Below, piece by piece: positions 44,329-51,762 of a stretch of DNA of 64,000 bases (positions are counted from its first letter, which is position 1; each line of letters starts with the position of its first letter). Source of the stretch: Roseivirga echinicomitans. GTDB taxonomy: Bacteria > Bacteroidota > Bacteroidia > Cytophagales > Cyclobacteriaceae. Where the stretch lies: contig NZ_LRDB01000012.1 in the NCBI RefSeq assembly GCF_001592935.1, positions 328,162 to 392,161 of the forward strand, written 5' to 3'. The notes under the pieces were generated by a model that saw only the letters and a list, made by a program, of their open reading frames with translations, had not been told where the DNA came from and searched no databases. The position numbers and the translations under genes are program-made.

Positions 44329-44964
44329 TTATTTATTCGGCTGTGGTGTATACCTTAAATAAGGTTTCACTACGCGATGACCTTTCGGGAATTTCGCAGG
44401 AATATCTTTAGTAGCAATGGAAGGGGAAACCACAGTGTCTTCTCCATCTTTCCAGTCGGCTGGAGTGGCAACACTATAATTGGCCGTTAATTGAAGTGAA
44501 TCAATCACCCTTAAAAGTTCATGGAAGTTTCTGCCCGTTGAAGCTGGGTAAGTTAAAGTCAATTTTACCTTTTTGTCTGGACCAATAATGAATACAGAAC
44601 GAACAGTTAGCGTATCATTTGCATTTGGATGGATCATGTCATAGAGGTTTGACACAGTTTTATCTTCATCTGCAATGATTGGGAAATTTACTGTTGTGTT
44701 TTGTGTCTCCTCAATGTCTTTAATCCAACCTTTGTGTGATTCTAATCCATCGACTGAAACAGCTAGTACTTTTACGTTACGTTTCTCGAACTCTGATTTT
44801 AATTGAGCTGTGCGGCCTAATTCAGTGGTGCAAACCGGTGTGTAATCCGCTGGGTGTGAAAACAGCATTCCCCAGCTGTTGCCTAACCACTCATGAAAAT
44901 TAATGGTGCCCTCAGTAGTTTCTGCTTTAAAATCTGGGGCAATGTCTCCTAATCTAATGCTCAT
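44329..44964 (-). CDS. 1-Cys peroxiredoxin (Prx6 type)
   Basis: From ATG 44964 (211 residues, MSIRLGDIAPDFKAETTEGTI) it carries the peroxidatic cysteine C45 in PADYTPVCTTELG. The Prx6-type C-terminal arm is DWKDGEDTVVSPSIATKDIPAKFPKGHRVVKPYLRYTPQP. No second Cys is present, so it is 1-Cys. The longer start at 45012 would include the -7 box at 45000-45007 in the coding region, so ATG 44964 is preferred. It reduces peroxides, probably with thioredoxin or glutathione-like partners. Confidence 0.92.
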   Translation of the reverse strand: MSIRLGDIAPDFKAETTEGTINFHEWLGNSWGMLFSHPADYTPVCTTELGRTAQLKSEFEKRNVKVLAVSVDGLESHKGWIKDIEETQNTTVNFPIIADEDKTVSNLYDMIHPNANDTLTVRSVFIIGPDKKVKLTLTYPASTGRNFHELLRVIDSLQLTANYSVATPADWKDGEDTVVSPSIATKDIPAKFPKGHRVVKPYLRYTPQPNK

Positions 44965-44999
44965 GTTTAATGATGTTTTATTGTGAACTAATTGATACG

Positions 45000-45007
45000 C
45001 AAAGCTA
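45000..45007 (-). promoter_or_regulatory. -7 element of the peroxiredoxin gene
   Basis: The complement reads TAGCTTTG (TAnnTTTG), 36 bases upstream of ATG 44964. Confidence 0.45.
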
Positions 45008-45100
45008 GTCATTTTGATTTATAAATATAAAGCCTATCGAAATAGTAGGGTAATTAATTTTAGAACAATTCAGAAAATCAGGTAGAGTCGAATTTTTCGT

Positions 45101-45640
45101 TTAAAGTTTGCGTGAAAGAGAGAACCCGACTAGAGAGATTCCCCCTTGGCCGACATCCTCACCAGAAGAGATTACATTGATTTCGTAGCCAAATTCAGCA
45201 TACAGTCCAAAGGATACCTTGGAACTCAGGTTGAAGTCATAACCCGCTATTGCTGTGGGTTGGAAAACCGTGATGGAAGTGGAGCCAGTCCTAATCGGTT
45301 TATTGTCTCTCCAGTCAATATTCATAAACCAAATACTGGATTTGAGTTCGTAATATAAGCCACTGGAGGCTGGTTTGAGATAGTGTTTGAAACCTATATT
45401 CAAGCCAAGACCGCCTCCTTCTTCATTATCATGCTCTCCGAAATCTTGTCTTCTGGCCATGTTGTAACCAATTCGGGTATTTAAAACATTGTGCTCATTT
45501 AAATTGAAAGCAGTTTTGGCCATAAACATCATTCCTGCTGGATACGCCTGAATATCTACTCCATACGACTCCATACTTTGAGCTTTGGCTGCTGAAAAGC
45601 AACAGCACATTCCAAATAATAAAGCCAATCTTATTTTCAT
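45101..45640 (-). CDS. Small outer membrane beta-barrel protein
   Basis: The 179-residue protein has a signal peptide (cut after AKA, about residue 20). It then has alternating amphipathic strands (VDIQAYPAGMMFMAKTAF, TRIGYNMARRQDF, LNIGFKHYLK, GLYYELKSSIWFM, ISLVGFSLSRKL) of an eight-strand barrel. It lies 17 bases downstream of the GtrA gene on the same strand, so the two are probably cotranscribed. There is no enzymatic motif and the function is unknown. Confidence 0.75.
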   Translation of the reverse strand: MKIRLALLFGMCCCFSAAKAQSMESYGVDIQAYPAGMMFMAKTAFNLNEHNVLNTRIGYNMARRQDFGEHDNEEGGGLGLNIGFKHYLKPASSGLYYELKSSIWFMNIDWRDNKPIRTGSTSITVFQPTAIAGYDFNLSSKVSFGLYAEFGYEINVISSGEDVGQGGISLVGFSLSRKL

Positions 45641-45657
45641 GCTTTTGATTAAAAAAG

Positions 45658-46047
45658 TCAGGAGGACGTGAAGGTGAAGTTATAGTTGGCGATAAAATTC
45701 CAGATTACCACAATTCCTATGGCCACTAATTTAGCCCAATAAAAGGTCATCTTCTTCTTATTATTAACCAGTAAGTAGATGATTAAGTTGTTGATGATAA
45801 GGCCAATGAGGGCAATTAGAATATATTTTGAAAATTGAGTGACTGCATCTGGGTTGGTGTCTTGAAAAGTCCAGGTTTTGTTAAGTAAATAGTTGGATGT
45901 GGCGGCAAATACAAAGCCTAAGCTGTTGGCAAAGTATTTATTTAGGCGCAATTTCTCCTTAGCCAAAAAAGTGATGCAGAAGTCGATGGCGAGACCCGAA
46001 AGGCCTACTGCGCTGAATTTTAAAAATTTAAGGCCTAATTCAAACAT
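45658..46047 (-). CDS. GtrA family membrane protein
   Basis: The 129-residue protein has four membrane helices with the GtrA pattern: FLKFSAVGLSGLAIDFCITFL, ANSLGFVFAATSNYLLNKTWTFQ and a C-terminal IGIVVIWNFIANYNFTF. GtrA proteins are proposed flippases or carriers of undecaprenyl-phosphate-linked sugars. It is divergent from the GT39 glycosyltransferase at 46160, which fits a role in the same lipid-linked sugar pathway. Confidence 0.88.
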   Translation of the reverse strand: MFELGLKFLKFSAVGLSGLAIDFCITFLAKEKLRLNKYFANSLGFVFAATSNYLLNKTWTFQDTNPDAVTQFSKYILIALIGLIINNLIIYLLVNNKKKMTFYWAKLVAIGIVVIWNFIANYNFTFTSS

Positions 46048-46124
46048 TAAGAACGATGAGGTCTGATATTTTGGTTTATGTCAAATACAAATATGCTGAA
46101 CAATTTTCATAACGCGAAAACTTG

Positions 46125-46132
46125 TACTTTTG
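46125..46132 (+). promoter_or_regulatory. -7 element of the GT39 gene
   Basis: TACTTTTG (TAnnTTTG) lies 28 bases before ATG 46160. It would overlap an earlier in-frame TTG at 46130, so that start is excluded. Confidence 0.4.
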
Positions 46133-46159
46133 AACTTCGACTTAAACTTGATTATTGGA

Positions 46160-47863
46160 ATGACTTCACTGGGTACGCAACAGAACAGTAAGCATGAACG
46201 CTTCTTTTTCTATTTTTTAATCCTTTGGACAATTGCTGGCCTAATACAGAACTACTTTACTGAAGTAAGTGGGGAAGAGGCCTATTATTGGCTGTTTTCT
46301 CAATTTTTGGATTGGAGTTATCTAGATCATCCGCCTATGGTAGGGGTTGTTACAGCGCCTGGTTATTGGCTTATCTCCAATGATATGGGCTTGAGAATGG
46401 GAATGTTGATCACCAATATTCTTACCATTATTGTGCTGCGCAGAACGCTAGAAATCAAGGATGATAAGCTTTTTGTATGGATGATGCTTGGTTTGTTACC
46501 TGTTCATTTGGGTGGGTTATTGGTGAAAACTGATGTGCCTCTTTTGTTTTTTACTGCCACCTTCTTCTATTTCTACAAACAATATTTGAAAGAAGATAAT
46601 TGGAAAACAGTAGTGCTACTTGGTTTGAACATCGCTTTGGTGATGATGAGCAAATATCATGGGGTTTTGGTTGTGTTCTTTACGGTGCTTTCCAATCTAG
46701 GGCTTTTTAAGAAGAAATCGTTTTGGGCCATTGTCGGTTTAACGGTAATGTTTATGTTGCCGCATACCTATTGGCAGTATACGCATGACTTCGCCAGTAT
46801 TAAATTCCACCTTTACAATCGGATAGATCTAGGTTTTAGCTTCGGTACAATCCTTTATTATATCAGTATTCAGCCGCTTGTATTTGGGCCTTTAATTGGT
46901 GTATTACTATTTGCTGCTGCTTATAAACATAAAACGGAATCTGCTTTTCATAGGGCATTAAAGTTCAACATTGTCGGAGTTTTAATCTTCTTCTTGATTT
47001 CGGCTTTTAGGGTAGAAGTACACAAGCACTGGACCAGTGTAATTATGGTTCCACTTATTCTTTTGGGGCATGAATATATTACTAGCCAAGAAAATTGGAG
47101 AAAGTGGATGATGAAACTCTGCGTGATTTCATTGGTACTTTTTATCCCTGCACGAATTTATTTGATGCATGATTTTCTTCCTTCAAAATGGACTGAAGGC
47201 TGGGATGTACTCCATAACTGGGACAGTTGGGCAGACGAAGTAGAAGATTTATCTGCTGGGCTCCCAATCGTATTTATCAACCATTATGAGCGTGCGTCAC
47301 GCTATAGTTACCTAAAAGACGAGATAGTGCATTGCTACAATACTTTTGATTACAGGGAAACACAGCATGATTTATGGCCTTTGGAAGAGAACCTTCAAGG
47401 CAAAACAATCTTCCTAATTGATAGGCACAACAGAAAGGGCGAATATGAAACCTTCACCACGACTATTGGTAAGGGAATTCACTACAGAATAGTTGAAGAT
47501 TTTAGATCATTCCGTAATGTAAATGTTGAAGTAGAAGGGCTTGATGAGAATGAATTTGCTCCTGGAGAAGAAGTGATAGTGAACATCACGATGAAAAACA
47601 ACTATGATTATGCTGTTGATTTTTCAGATGTGAATGGAAGGGAAGTGTATCTTAATGCGCATATTCTGAAAGGACTCAACCCTGTGCAAACCGTTGTACT
47701 TGAAACTTTAGCCATGAGCCTTGCGCCAGGCGAAGAATTAACAAAAACTGTCAAAGTGAAAATGCCTGATATTGAAGGTAAGTTCGACTTACGTTTTTCT
47801 ATTCAGGTAGATGGAATTGAAGCACCGATTAATGGGAGAAAACAGCGGGTGATTGTTAAATAA
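46160..47863 (+). CDS. GT39-type membrane glycosyltransferase (ArnT/PMT-like)
   Basis: From ATG 46160 it is 567 residues with about 10-12 membrane helices in the first 350 residues. EVSGEEAYYWLFSQFLDWSYLDHPPMVG holds the acidic loop residues and the DHPP motif expected of the lipid-linked-sugar mannosyl- or aminoarabinosyl-transferases. The C-terminal 210 residues form a soluble beta-rich domain with an immunoglobulin-like VEGLDENEFAPGEEVIVNITMKNNYDY. It probably transfers a sugar from a polyprenyl donor to an envelope target. The GtrA gene is divergent. Confidence 0.87.
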   Translation: MTSLGTQQNSKHERFFFYFLILWTIAGLIQNYFTEVSGEEAYYWLFSQFLDWSYLDHPPMVGVVTAPGYWLISNDMGLRMGMLITNILTIIVLRRTLEIKDDKLFVWMMLGLLPVHLGGLLVKTDVPLLFFTATFFYFYKQYLKEDNWKTVVLLGLNIALVMMSKYHGVLVVFFTVLSNLGLFKKKSFWAIVGLTVMFMLPHTYWQYTHDFASIKFHLYNRIDLGFSFGTILYYISIQPLVFGPLIGVLLFAAAYKHKTESAFHRALKFNIVGVLIFFLISAFRVEVHKHWTSVIMVPLILLGHEYITSQENWRKWMMKLCVISLVLFIPARIYLMHDFLPSKWTEGWDVLHNWDSWADEVEDLSAGLPIVFINHYERASRYSYLKDEIVHCYNTFDYRETQHDLWPLEENLQGKTIFLIDRHNRKGEYETFTTTIGKGIHYRIVEDFRSFRNVNVEVEGLDENEFAPGEEVIVNITMKNNYDYAVDFSDVNGREVYLNAHILKGLNPVQTVVLETLAMSLAPGEELTKTVKVKMPDIEGKFDLRFSIQVDGIEAPINGRKQRVIVK

Positions 47864-47875
47864 TTACCCCTGCTT

Positions 47876-48256
47876 TTAGTTCCCTCTAATAATAGTGCTT
47901 GATTTTGGTTTGCCCCTTTTGTCGAAGCGCTTTTTAAGTCCGCTTTCTGTCATTATTATCACCATGGCAATACCTACAACCATTACGCCTGATGTAATGA
48001 GTATTGAAGCTTCATCAGGCAGCATAAAATAGGTCACCACTTGGGTGAGTAATGTTATCCCTGATGACCAGAGCATAAGGTTAGTACTATAGGGTTGTGC
48101 AAAGTCCCAGGCTTCTTTGCTGCGTAACGAGGCCGGAGTTCTGTACCCCACAAAGGTATTTGGGTATTCTGACACCACCAGTTTCATCAGCACTGCAGGG
48201 AGGATGACAGTAAAGGCTACCACCAGGTGGATTATGAGCAGTTCATTTCCTTCCAT
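47876..48256 (-). CDS. SdpI family membrane protein
   Basis: The 126-residue protein has three to four membrane helices. It carries the SdpI/YhfL signature SEYPNTFVGYRTPASLRSKEAWDFAQPYS (about 29-57) between the first two. Bacillus SdpI gives immunity to the SdpC toxin and sequesters its repressor at the membrane. Here it is coupled to a 56-aa DNA-binding protein gene: the TAA of that gene and the ATG here share one base (48256). Confidence 0.85.
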   Translation of the reverse strand: MEGNELLIIHLVVAFTVILPAVLMKLVVSEYPNTFVGYRTPASLRSKEAWDFAQPYSTNLMLWSSGITLLTQVVTYFMLPDEASILITSGVMVVGIAMVIIMTESGLKKRFDKRGKPKSSTIIRGN

Positions 48257-48426
48257 TACTCTTCGTTCTTAGGTTTGTTTTTAAGTCTACCAGCGTCTTT
48301 CAAAGCCTTGTTGATTAACCATTCGAGTTGTCCATTTGTACTACGAAATTCATCCGCAGCCCACTTTTCAACAGCACCCAGTAATTCAGGGTCTAGTCGT
48401 AGTACAAATGGCTTTTTCTTTGACAT
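48256..48426 (-). CDS. 56-aa Arc/CopG-type ribbon-helix-helix protein
   Basis: This small gene reads MSKKKPFVLRLDPELLGAVEKWAADEFRSTNGQLEWLINKALKDAGRLKNKPKNEE, with the ribbon strand KPFVLRLDPE and two helices of the Arc fold. Arc-type proteins bind DNA as dimers, often autoregulating. It is followed at one-base overlap (TAATG) by SdpI and preceded by the DUF4177-like gene. The start is ATG 48426. Confidence 0.8.
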   Translation of the reverse strand: MSKKKPFVLRLDPELLGAVEKWAADEFRSTNGQLEWLINKALKDAGRLKNKPKNEE

Positions 48427-48431
48427 AAGCT

Positions 48432-48578
48432 TTAGTGTTTAGATCGTCCCAAGATGAGGTATGCACCTCCACTATAGGATGTGATAATACGCCAGCCTGA
48501 AGTGGCCATGACATTGAGCTTCTTTTCAAAGCTTTCCATTTTCTCGAACGCTCCTTTATATATGATTTTATATTCCAT
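48432..48578 (-). CDS. 48-aa DUF4177-like protein
   Basis: This small gene reads MEYKIIYKGAFEKMESFEKKLNVMATSGWRIITSYSGGAYLILGRSKH. The pattern (a strand with EYK, a helix, then LNxMAxxGWRIIxS and a final ILxR strand) is that of DUF4177. It is a compact two-layer protein of unknown role. It ends 6 bases before the Arc-type gene and begins 53 bases after the SPFH gene ends. Its ATG is at 48578. Confidence 0.7.
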   Translation of the reverse strand: MEYKIIYKGAFEKMESFEKKLNVMATSGWRIITSYSGGAYLILGRSKH

Positions 48579-48579
48579 A

Positions 48580-48635
48580 GAATTAATATGTTATTGAATT
48601 AATGAAAAAATAAGTTTTGGTATCAATGAATTAAT
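48580..48635. repeat. Three GAATTAAT copies between SPFH and DUF4177-like genes
   Basis: GAATTAAT occurs at 48580-48587, 48596-48603 and 48628-48635, spaced 16 and 32 bases (start to start). ATTAAT is itself palindromic. The spacing could serve a ribbon-helix-helix regulator; an A/T-rich coincidence is possible. The last copy overlaps the end of the SPFH gene. Confidence 0.35.
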
Positions 48636-49482
48636 GATTTAGTGTCCCTGTGTTTACCACTGGTGTTACTGCCCTATCAGAGCAAAGCACTACCATTAAA
48701 TTGGATACCATTGCTGCTTTCTTATCATCATCCAGTTCCACGATACTTTTCGCATTGAGTTCGTCCAGTGCCATTTCTACCATTCCAACAGCGCCTTCAA
48801 CAATCTTTTGTCTGGCCGCAACTATCGCAGTGGCTTGCTGACGTTGCAACATGGCACTTGCGATTTCTTCGGCATAAGCCAAGTAACCAATTCTGGCTTC
48901 AATTACACTAATTCCAGCCATGGCCAATCGTTCACGAAGTTCTTCTTCAAGGTCGTGATTTACTTCGTTCATACCACTTCTCAATGTGATTTCGCCATCA
49001 TTGTCGAAGTTATCATAAGCGTAACTTCCACCCAACTTACGTACTGCGGCATCGGACTGAACACGAACGAAGTGTTCGTAATCATTGACTTCAAACATGG
49101 CTTTGTAAGTGTTTTTTACTTGCCAAACCAAGATCACCGAAATCATAATAGGGTTTCCGAGTTTGTCATTCACTTTTAGTCTTTCGCTATCAAAATTGTA
49201 AGCCCTTAACGATACTTTCTTTTTTGAATAAAAGGGGTTGGCCCAGAAAAAACCATTTTTCTTAACTGTTCCGCGGTAGTCGCCAAAGAATACCATCACT
49301 CGAGATGAATTTGGATTGATGATGAAAAAGCCAAAAAGCATGATGAAAAATACGAGAAATAATAATGCGAAAATCGGCATCTGTGTAACTATTAACGCGG
49401 CTATAGTTCCGAATAAAATGAGGAAGGCCAAAAGGAGTATTGGAAAACCCGACCGTGGTTCAAATGTTTTTTCTTCTTTCAT
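48631..49482 (-). CDS. SPFH (band 7/stomatin-like) domain protein
   Basis: The 283-residue protein has two adjacent N-terminal hydrophobic stretches (about 12-55). A SPFH domain follows (VMVFFGDYRGTVKKNGFFWANPFYSKKKVSLRAYNF to about 200), including NDYEHFVRVQSDAAVRKLGGSYAYDNF and LRERLAMAGISVIEARI. It ends with a coiled-coil-like SAMLQRQQATAIVAARQKIVEGAVGMVEMAL. SPFH proteins build large membrane-associated assemblies. It is the first gene of the small minus-strand module with DUF4177-like, Arc and SdpI. Confidence 0.88.
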   Translation of the reverse strand: MKEEKTFEPRSGFPILLLAFLILFGTIAALIVTQMPIFALLFLVFFIMLFGFFIINPNSSRVMVFFGDYRGTVKKNGFFWANPFYSKKKVSLRAYNFDSERLKVNDKLGNPIMISVILVWQVKNTYKAMFEVNDYEHFVRVQSDAAVRKLGGSYAYDNFDNDGEITLRSGMNEVNHDLEEELRERLAMAGISVIEARIGYLAYAEEIASAMLQRQQATAIVAARQKIVEGAVGMVEMALDELNAKSIVELDDDKKAAMVSNLMVVLCSDRAVTPVVNTGTLNH

Positions 49483-49509
49483 GGTGTATGTGTTTGAGTT
49501 GATTTAAAG

Positions 49510-49528
49510 TGATATCAATATAATATCA
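49510..49528. promoter_or_regulatory. Operator candidate upstream of the SPFH module
   Basis: TGATAT (49510-49515) and ATATCA (49523-49528) form a perfect inverted repeat around seven bases. The same stretch also holds two direct ATATCAA copies 11 bases apart (about one helical turn). It lies 28 bases upstream of the SPFH start. The Arc-type protein of the module is the candidate ligand; this is inference. Confidence 0.4.
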
Positions 49529-49621
49529 AAGTAACTCATTTTACGGAAGATTAATAAAATAGGTTCGAATTATTTTTGAGAATAAGAGTGAAACTGCCCT
49601 GGCTTTAATTTCTGGATATAA

Positions 49622-49645
49622 AAAAAGTGGCAAAGGCCACTTTTT
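49622..49645 (-). terminator. Terminator of the DUF4349 gene
   Basis: AAAAAGTGGC and GCCACTTTTT arms enclose AAAG; reading on the minus strand the hairpin ends in T residues 29 bases after the DUF4349 stop. Confidence 0.85.
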
Positions 49646-49673
49646 ACTGTTTCATATTTTACAAATCTGTTGG

Positions 49674-50528
49674 TTAGGCTTTTCTCTTTTTAACCACCAA
49701 TATTATTAGTCCAATAACTAAAATCAATGGCCACAGACCTATGATCCACATCACTCCATTGATTAGGCCAGCCCAGCCATTGGCCAAGGATTTCAAAATG
49801 CGTTGGCCAAAATTGTCTTGGTTTTCTGGCTCATATACATAAGGTTTTACTTCATAAGCGTTCAACTGAATGGTGCTCATGTCCACTTGGTCGTTGAGGT
49901 ATTTCAACCTTCCTTCTTGAGATTCAATTTCAGAACGCACTTGGTTCAACTGCCTCTCGATGTTCAGCATGTCATTTACATTGTCGGCTTTTTTCAAAAG
50001 CTCTAAATAGCGTTCTTCCAAGGCCTTTCTATTTTTCAATCTAGTTTCAACATCGATAAACTGCTCAGTAACATCTTGCTGATTAAGCGACTGATGCTCT
50101 ATCTTTTTTGCGAATGGTTTTAAGTCGTCAAACAGATTGTTAAACTGATCTTGAGGAACACGGATGGTGAAGTAAGCATCCAACCTTCTGTCTGAATCGT
50201 TTCGGCTTTGGTTGGTTACATTGGCTTTGTACTTACTCAAAAGCTCGCTTAAGCTGGCTTCGAACTTCTCTAAACTGACGACTTCGATGTTTAAGTTGGC
50301 AGTGGTTATGATTTTTGAAGTTTGGTCTTGCTCTGCGAAATTAGAAGTGGTCATTGCTCTTCCGGAATAACTATCGGCAGAAAGCTTCATGTTCTCGCTC
50401 CGAGGCGCTTGTTCTGTCATTGGAGCTTCTAAATTATCGATTGCTTGTTCATTGTAGCCGTTCGTGTTTGTAGGGCCACAACTACTTAAAATAAGTATGG
50501 ACATCAGGATAAAAAGTGGTTTCTTCAT
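49674..50528 (-). CDS. DUF4349 lipoprotein
   Basis: I place the start at ATG 50528 (284 residues) because MKKPLFILMSILILSSC is a clean lipobox signal; ATG 50540 four codons upstream is possible. DUF4349 spans about 85-280: KIITTANLNIEVVSLEKFEASLSELLSKYKANV, then a long coiled coil (EQFIDVETRLKNRKALEERYLELLKKADNVNDMLNIERQLNQVRSEIESQEGRL), and a C-terminal membrane helix (about 255-278). The function is unknown; it is probably an envelope structural or stress protein. It is divergent from the D-threonine-aldolase-like gene. Confidence 0.85.
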   Translation of the reverse strand: MKKPLFILMSILILSSCGPTNTNGYNEQAIDNLEAPMTEQAPRSENMKLSADSYSGRAMTTSNFAEQDQTSKIITTANLNIEVVSLEKFEASLSELLSKYKANVTNQSRNDSDRRLDAYFTIRVPQDQFNNLFDDLKPFAKKIEHQSLNQQDVTEQFIDVETRLKNRKALEERYLELLKKADNVNDMLNIERQLNQVRSEIESQEGRLKYLNDQVDMSTIQLNAYEVKPYVYEPENQDNFGQRILKSLANGWAGLINGVMWIIGLWPLILVIGLIILVVKKRKA

Positions 50529-50568
50529 GGCTATATTCATGTTAAATGTTTCTAATCGTTCGAACCCA

Positions 50569-51672
50569 ATGATTACAATTACCAGACCAACCTTATTGCT
50601 CAACGAAAAACAGTGCAAAATTAATATTCAGCGAATGGTGGATAAAGCCAACCGTTTGAATGTGCAACTGGTTCCTCACTTTAAAACACATCAGTCTTCT
50701 GAGATTGGCGAATGGTTTAGGGCTTTTGGTATTGGCAGTATTACGGTTTCTTCCGTAAAGATGGCTGAATTTTTCGCTCGTTCTGGTTGGTCCAATATTA
50801 CCGTTGCTTTTCCTTTTAACATGCATGAAATTCCAGCGGTGAATAAAATGTTAGAGCAGCACGTTAACCTCACCCTTTTTGTAGTCAATACTGAGGTGGT
50901 TCAGAGGCTAAATGAAGAATTGACAGCACCAGTAAATCTATTTATCGAAATGGATGCGGGTTATGGCAGGTCAGGTGTTGCTACAGAAGACATCGCTAAA
51001 GTAAAGGAATTGGTAGCGTTGATAGAGGCAGGAAGTATGACTAATCTTTATGGTCTGTATTGTCATCCAGGAAATACTTATCACACCAATTCGGTAGAAG
51101 AGATTAAAGGCATTTGGGCGGGAGTAATAAAAAAGATGCTGGCAGTGAAAACTGCATTGGGCGTTGCGGGAGAATCATTGAAAATCAGAGTTGGGGACAC
51201 ACCCGGTTGTGCCTTGGTAGAAGAAATGGAGGGGGTGGACGAAATCGGTCCTGGCAATTTCGTTTTCTACGATTTGGTGATGAACTATCTGGATGTATGC
51301 GCTGAAAGCGATATCGCTGTGGTCATGGCCTGCCCTGTGGTAGCCAAAAATGAAAATCGAAATGAAATTATCATTCACGGAGGGGCGGTTCACTTTTCAA
51401 AAGATCATCTATTTGCTGCTAATGAAGAGAAGTTTTTTGGCGAGGTAGTCGTATTGGAAGAAGAGGGCTGGTCTCCCATTGTGGAGGGAATAAAGTTAGT
51501 GTCTCTTTCTCAGGAGCACGGAGTACTTAGGGCTTCTGCTGAAGTTTTTGAAGCCATTGAAATAGGTGATGTTTTGGGAATCCTTCCTATCCATTCATGC
51601 CTTACAGCCAATTTAATGAAGTCATACACCACACTTAATGGTCAGGAAATAAAACATTTAGAAAGTTTTTAG
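50569..51672 (+). CDS. D-threonine aldolase/D-serine dehydratase-like PLP enzyme
   Basis: From ATG 50569 the protein has 367 residues (fold III PLP enzyme). The Schiff-base lysine is probably K39 in VPHFKTHQ (36-42). The C-terminal D-serine-dehydratase-like domain has the metal-binding HSC in LPIHSCLTANL. The barrel carries FIEMDAGYGRSGV and YGLYCHPGNTYH. It probably cleaves or dehydrates a D-beta-hydroxy amino acid, but D-threonine, D-serine and similar substrates cannot be separated. An earlier in-frame ATG at 50464 overlaps the divergent DUF4349 gene and is rejected. Confidence 0.88.
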   Translation: MITITRPTLLLNEKQCKINIQRMVDKANRLNVQLVPHFKTHQSSEIGEWFRAFGIGSITVSSVKMAEFFARSGWSNITVAFPFNMHEIPAVNKMLEQHVNLTLFVVNTEVVQRLNEELTAPVNLFIEMDAGYGRSGVATEDIAKVKELVALIEAGSMTNLYGLYCHPGNTYHTNSVEEIKGIWAGVIKKMLAVKTALGVAGESLKIRVGDTPGCALVEEMEGVDEIGPGNFVFYDLVMNYLDVCAESDIAVVMACPVVAKNENRNEIIIHGGAVHFSKDHLFAANEEKFFGEVVVLEEEGWSPIVEGIKLVSLSQEHGVLRASAEVFEAIEIGDVLGILPIHSCLTANLMKSYTTLNGQEIKHLESF

Positions 51673-51762
51673 GTTGGTGCAACCAATCAACTATTGGTGT
51701 CGTCTTGTTTTTGAACCTGTTGGATAGCGGGTTCAGGTCAAACAACTCAAAACAACAACCAC

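Noticed and set aside
46130..46159. TTG start ten codons upstream of the GT39 ATG
   Set aside because: The TTG is inside the TACTTTTG -7 box, so it would not be transcribed as coding sequence.
50464..50568. Longer N-terminus for the D-threonine-aldolase-like enzyme
   Set aside because: It would overlap the signal-peptide region of the divergent DUF4349 gene, and the family starts at the ATG at 50569.
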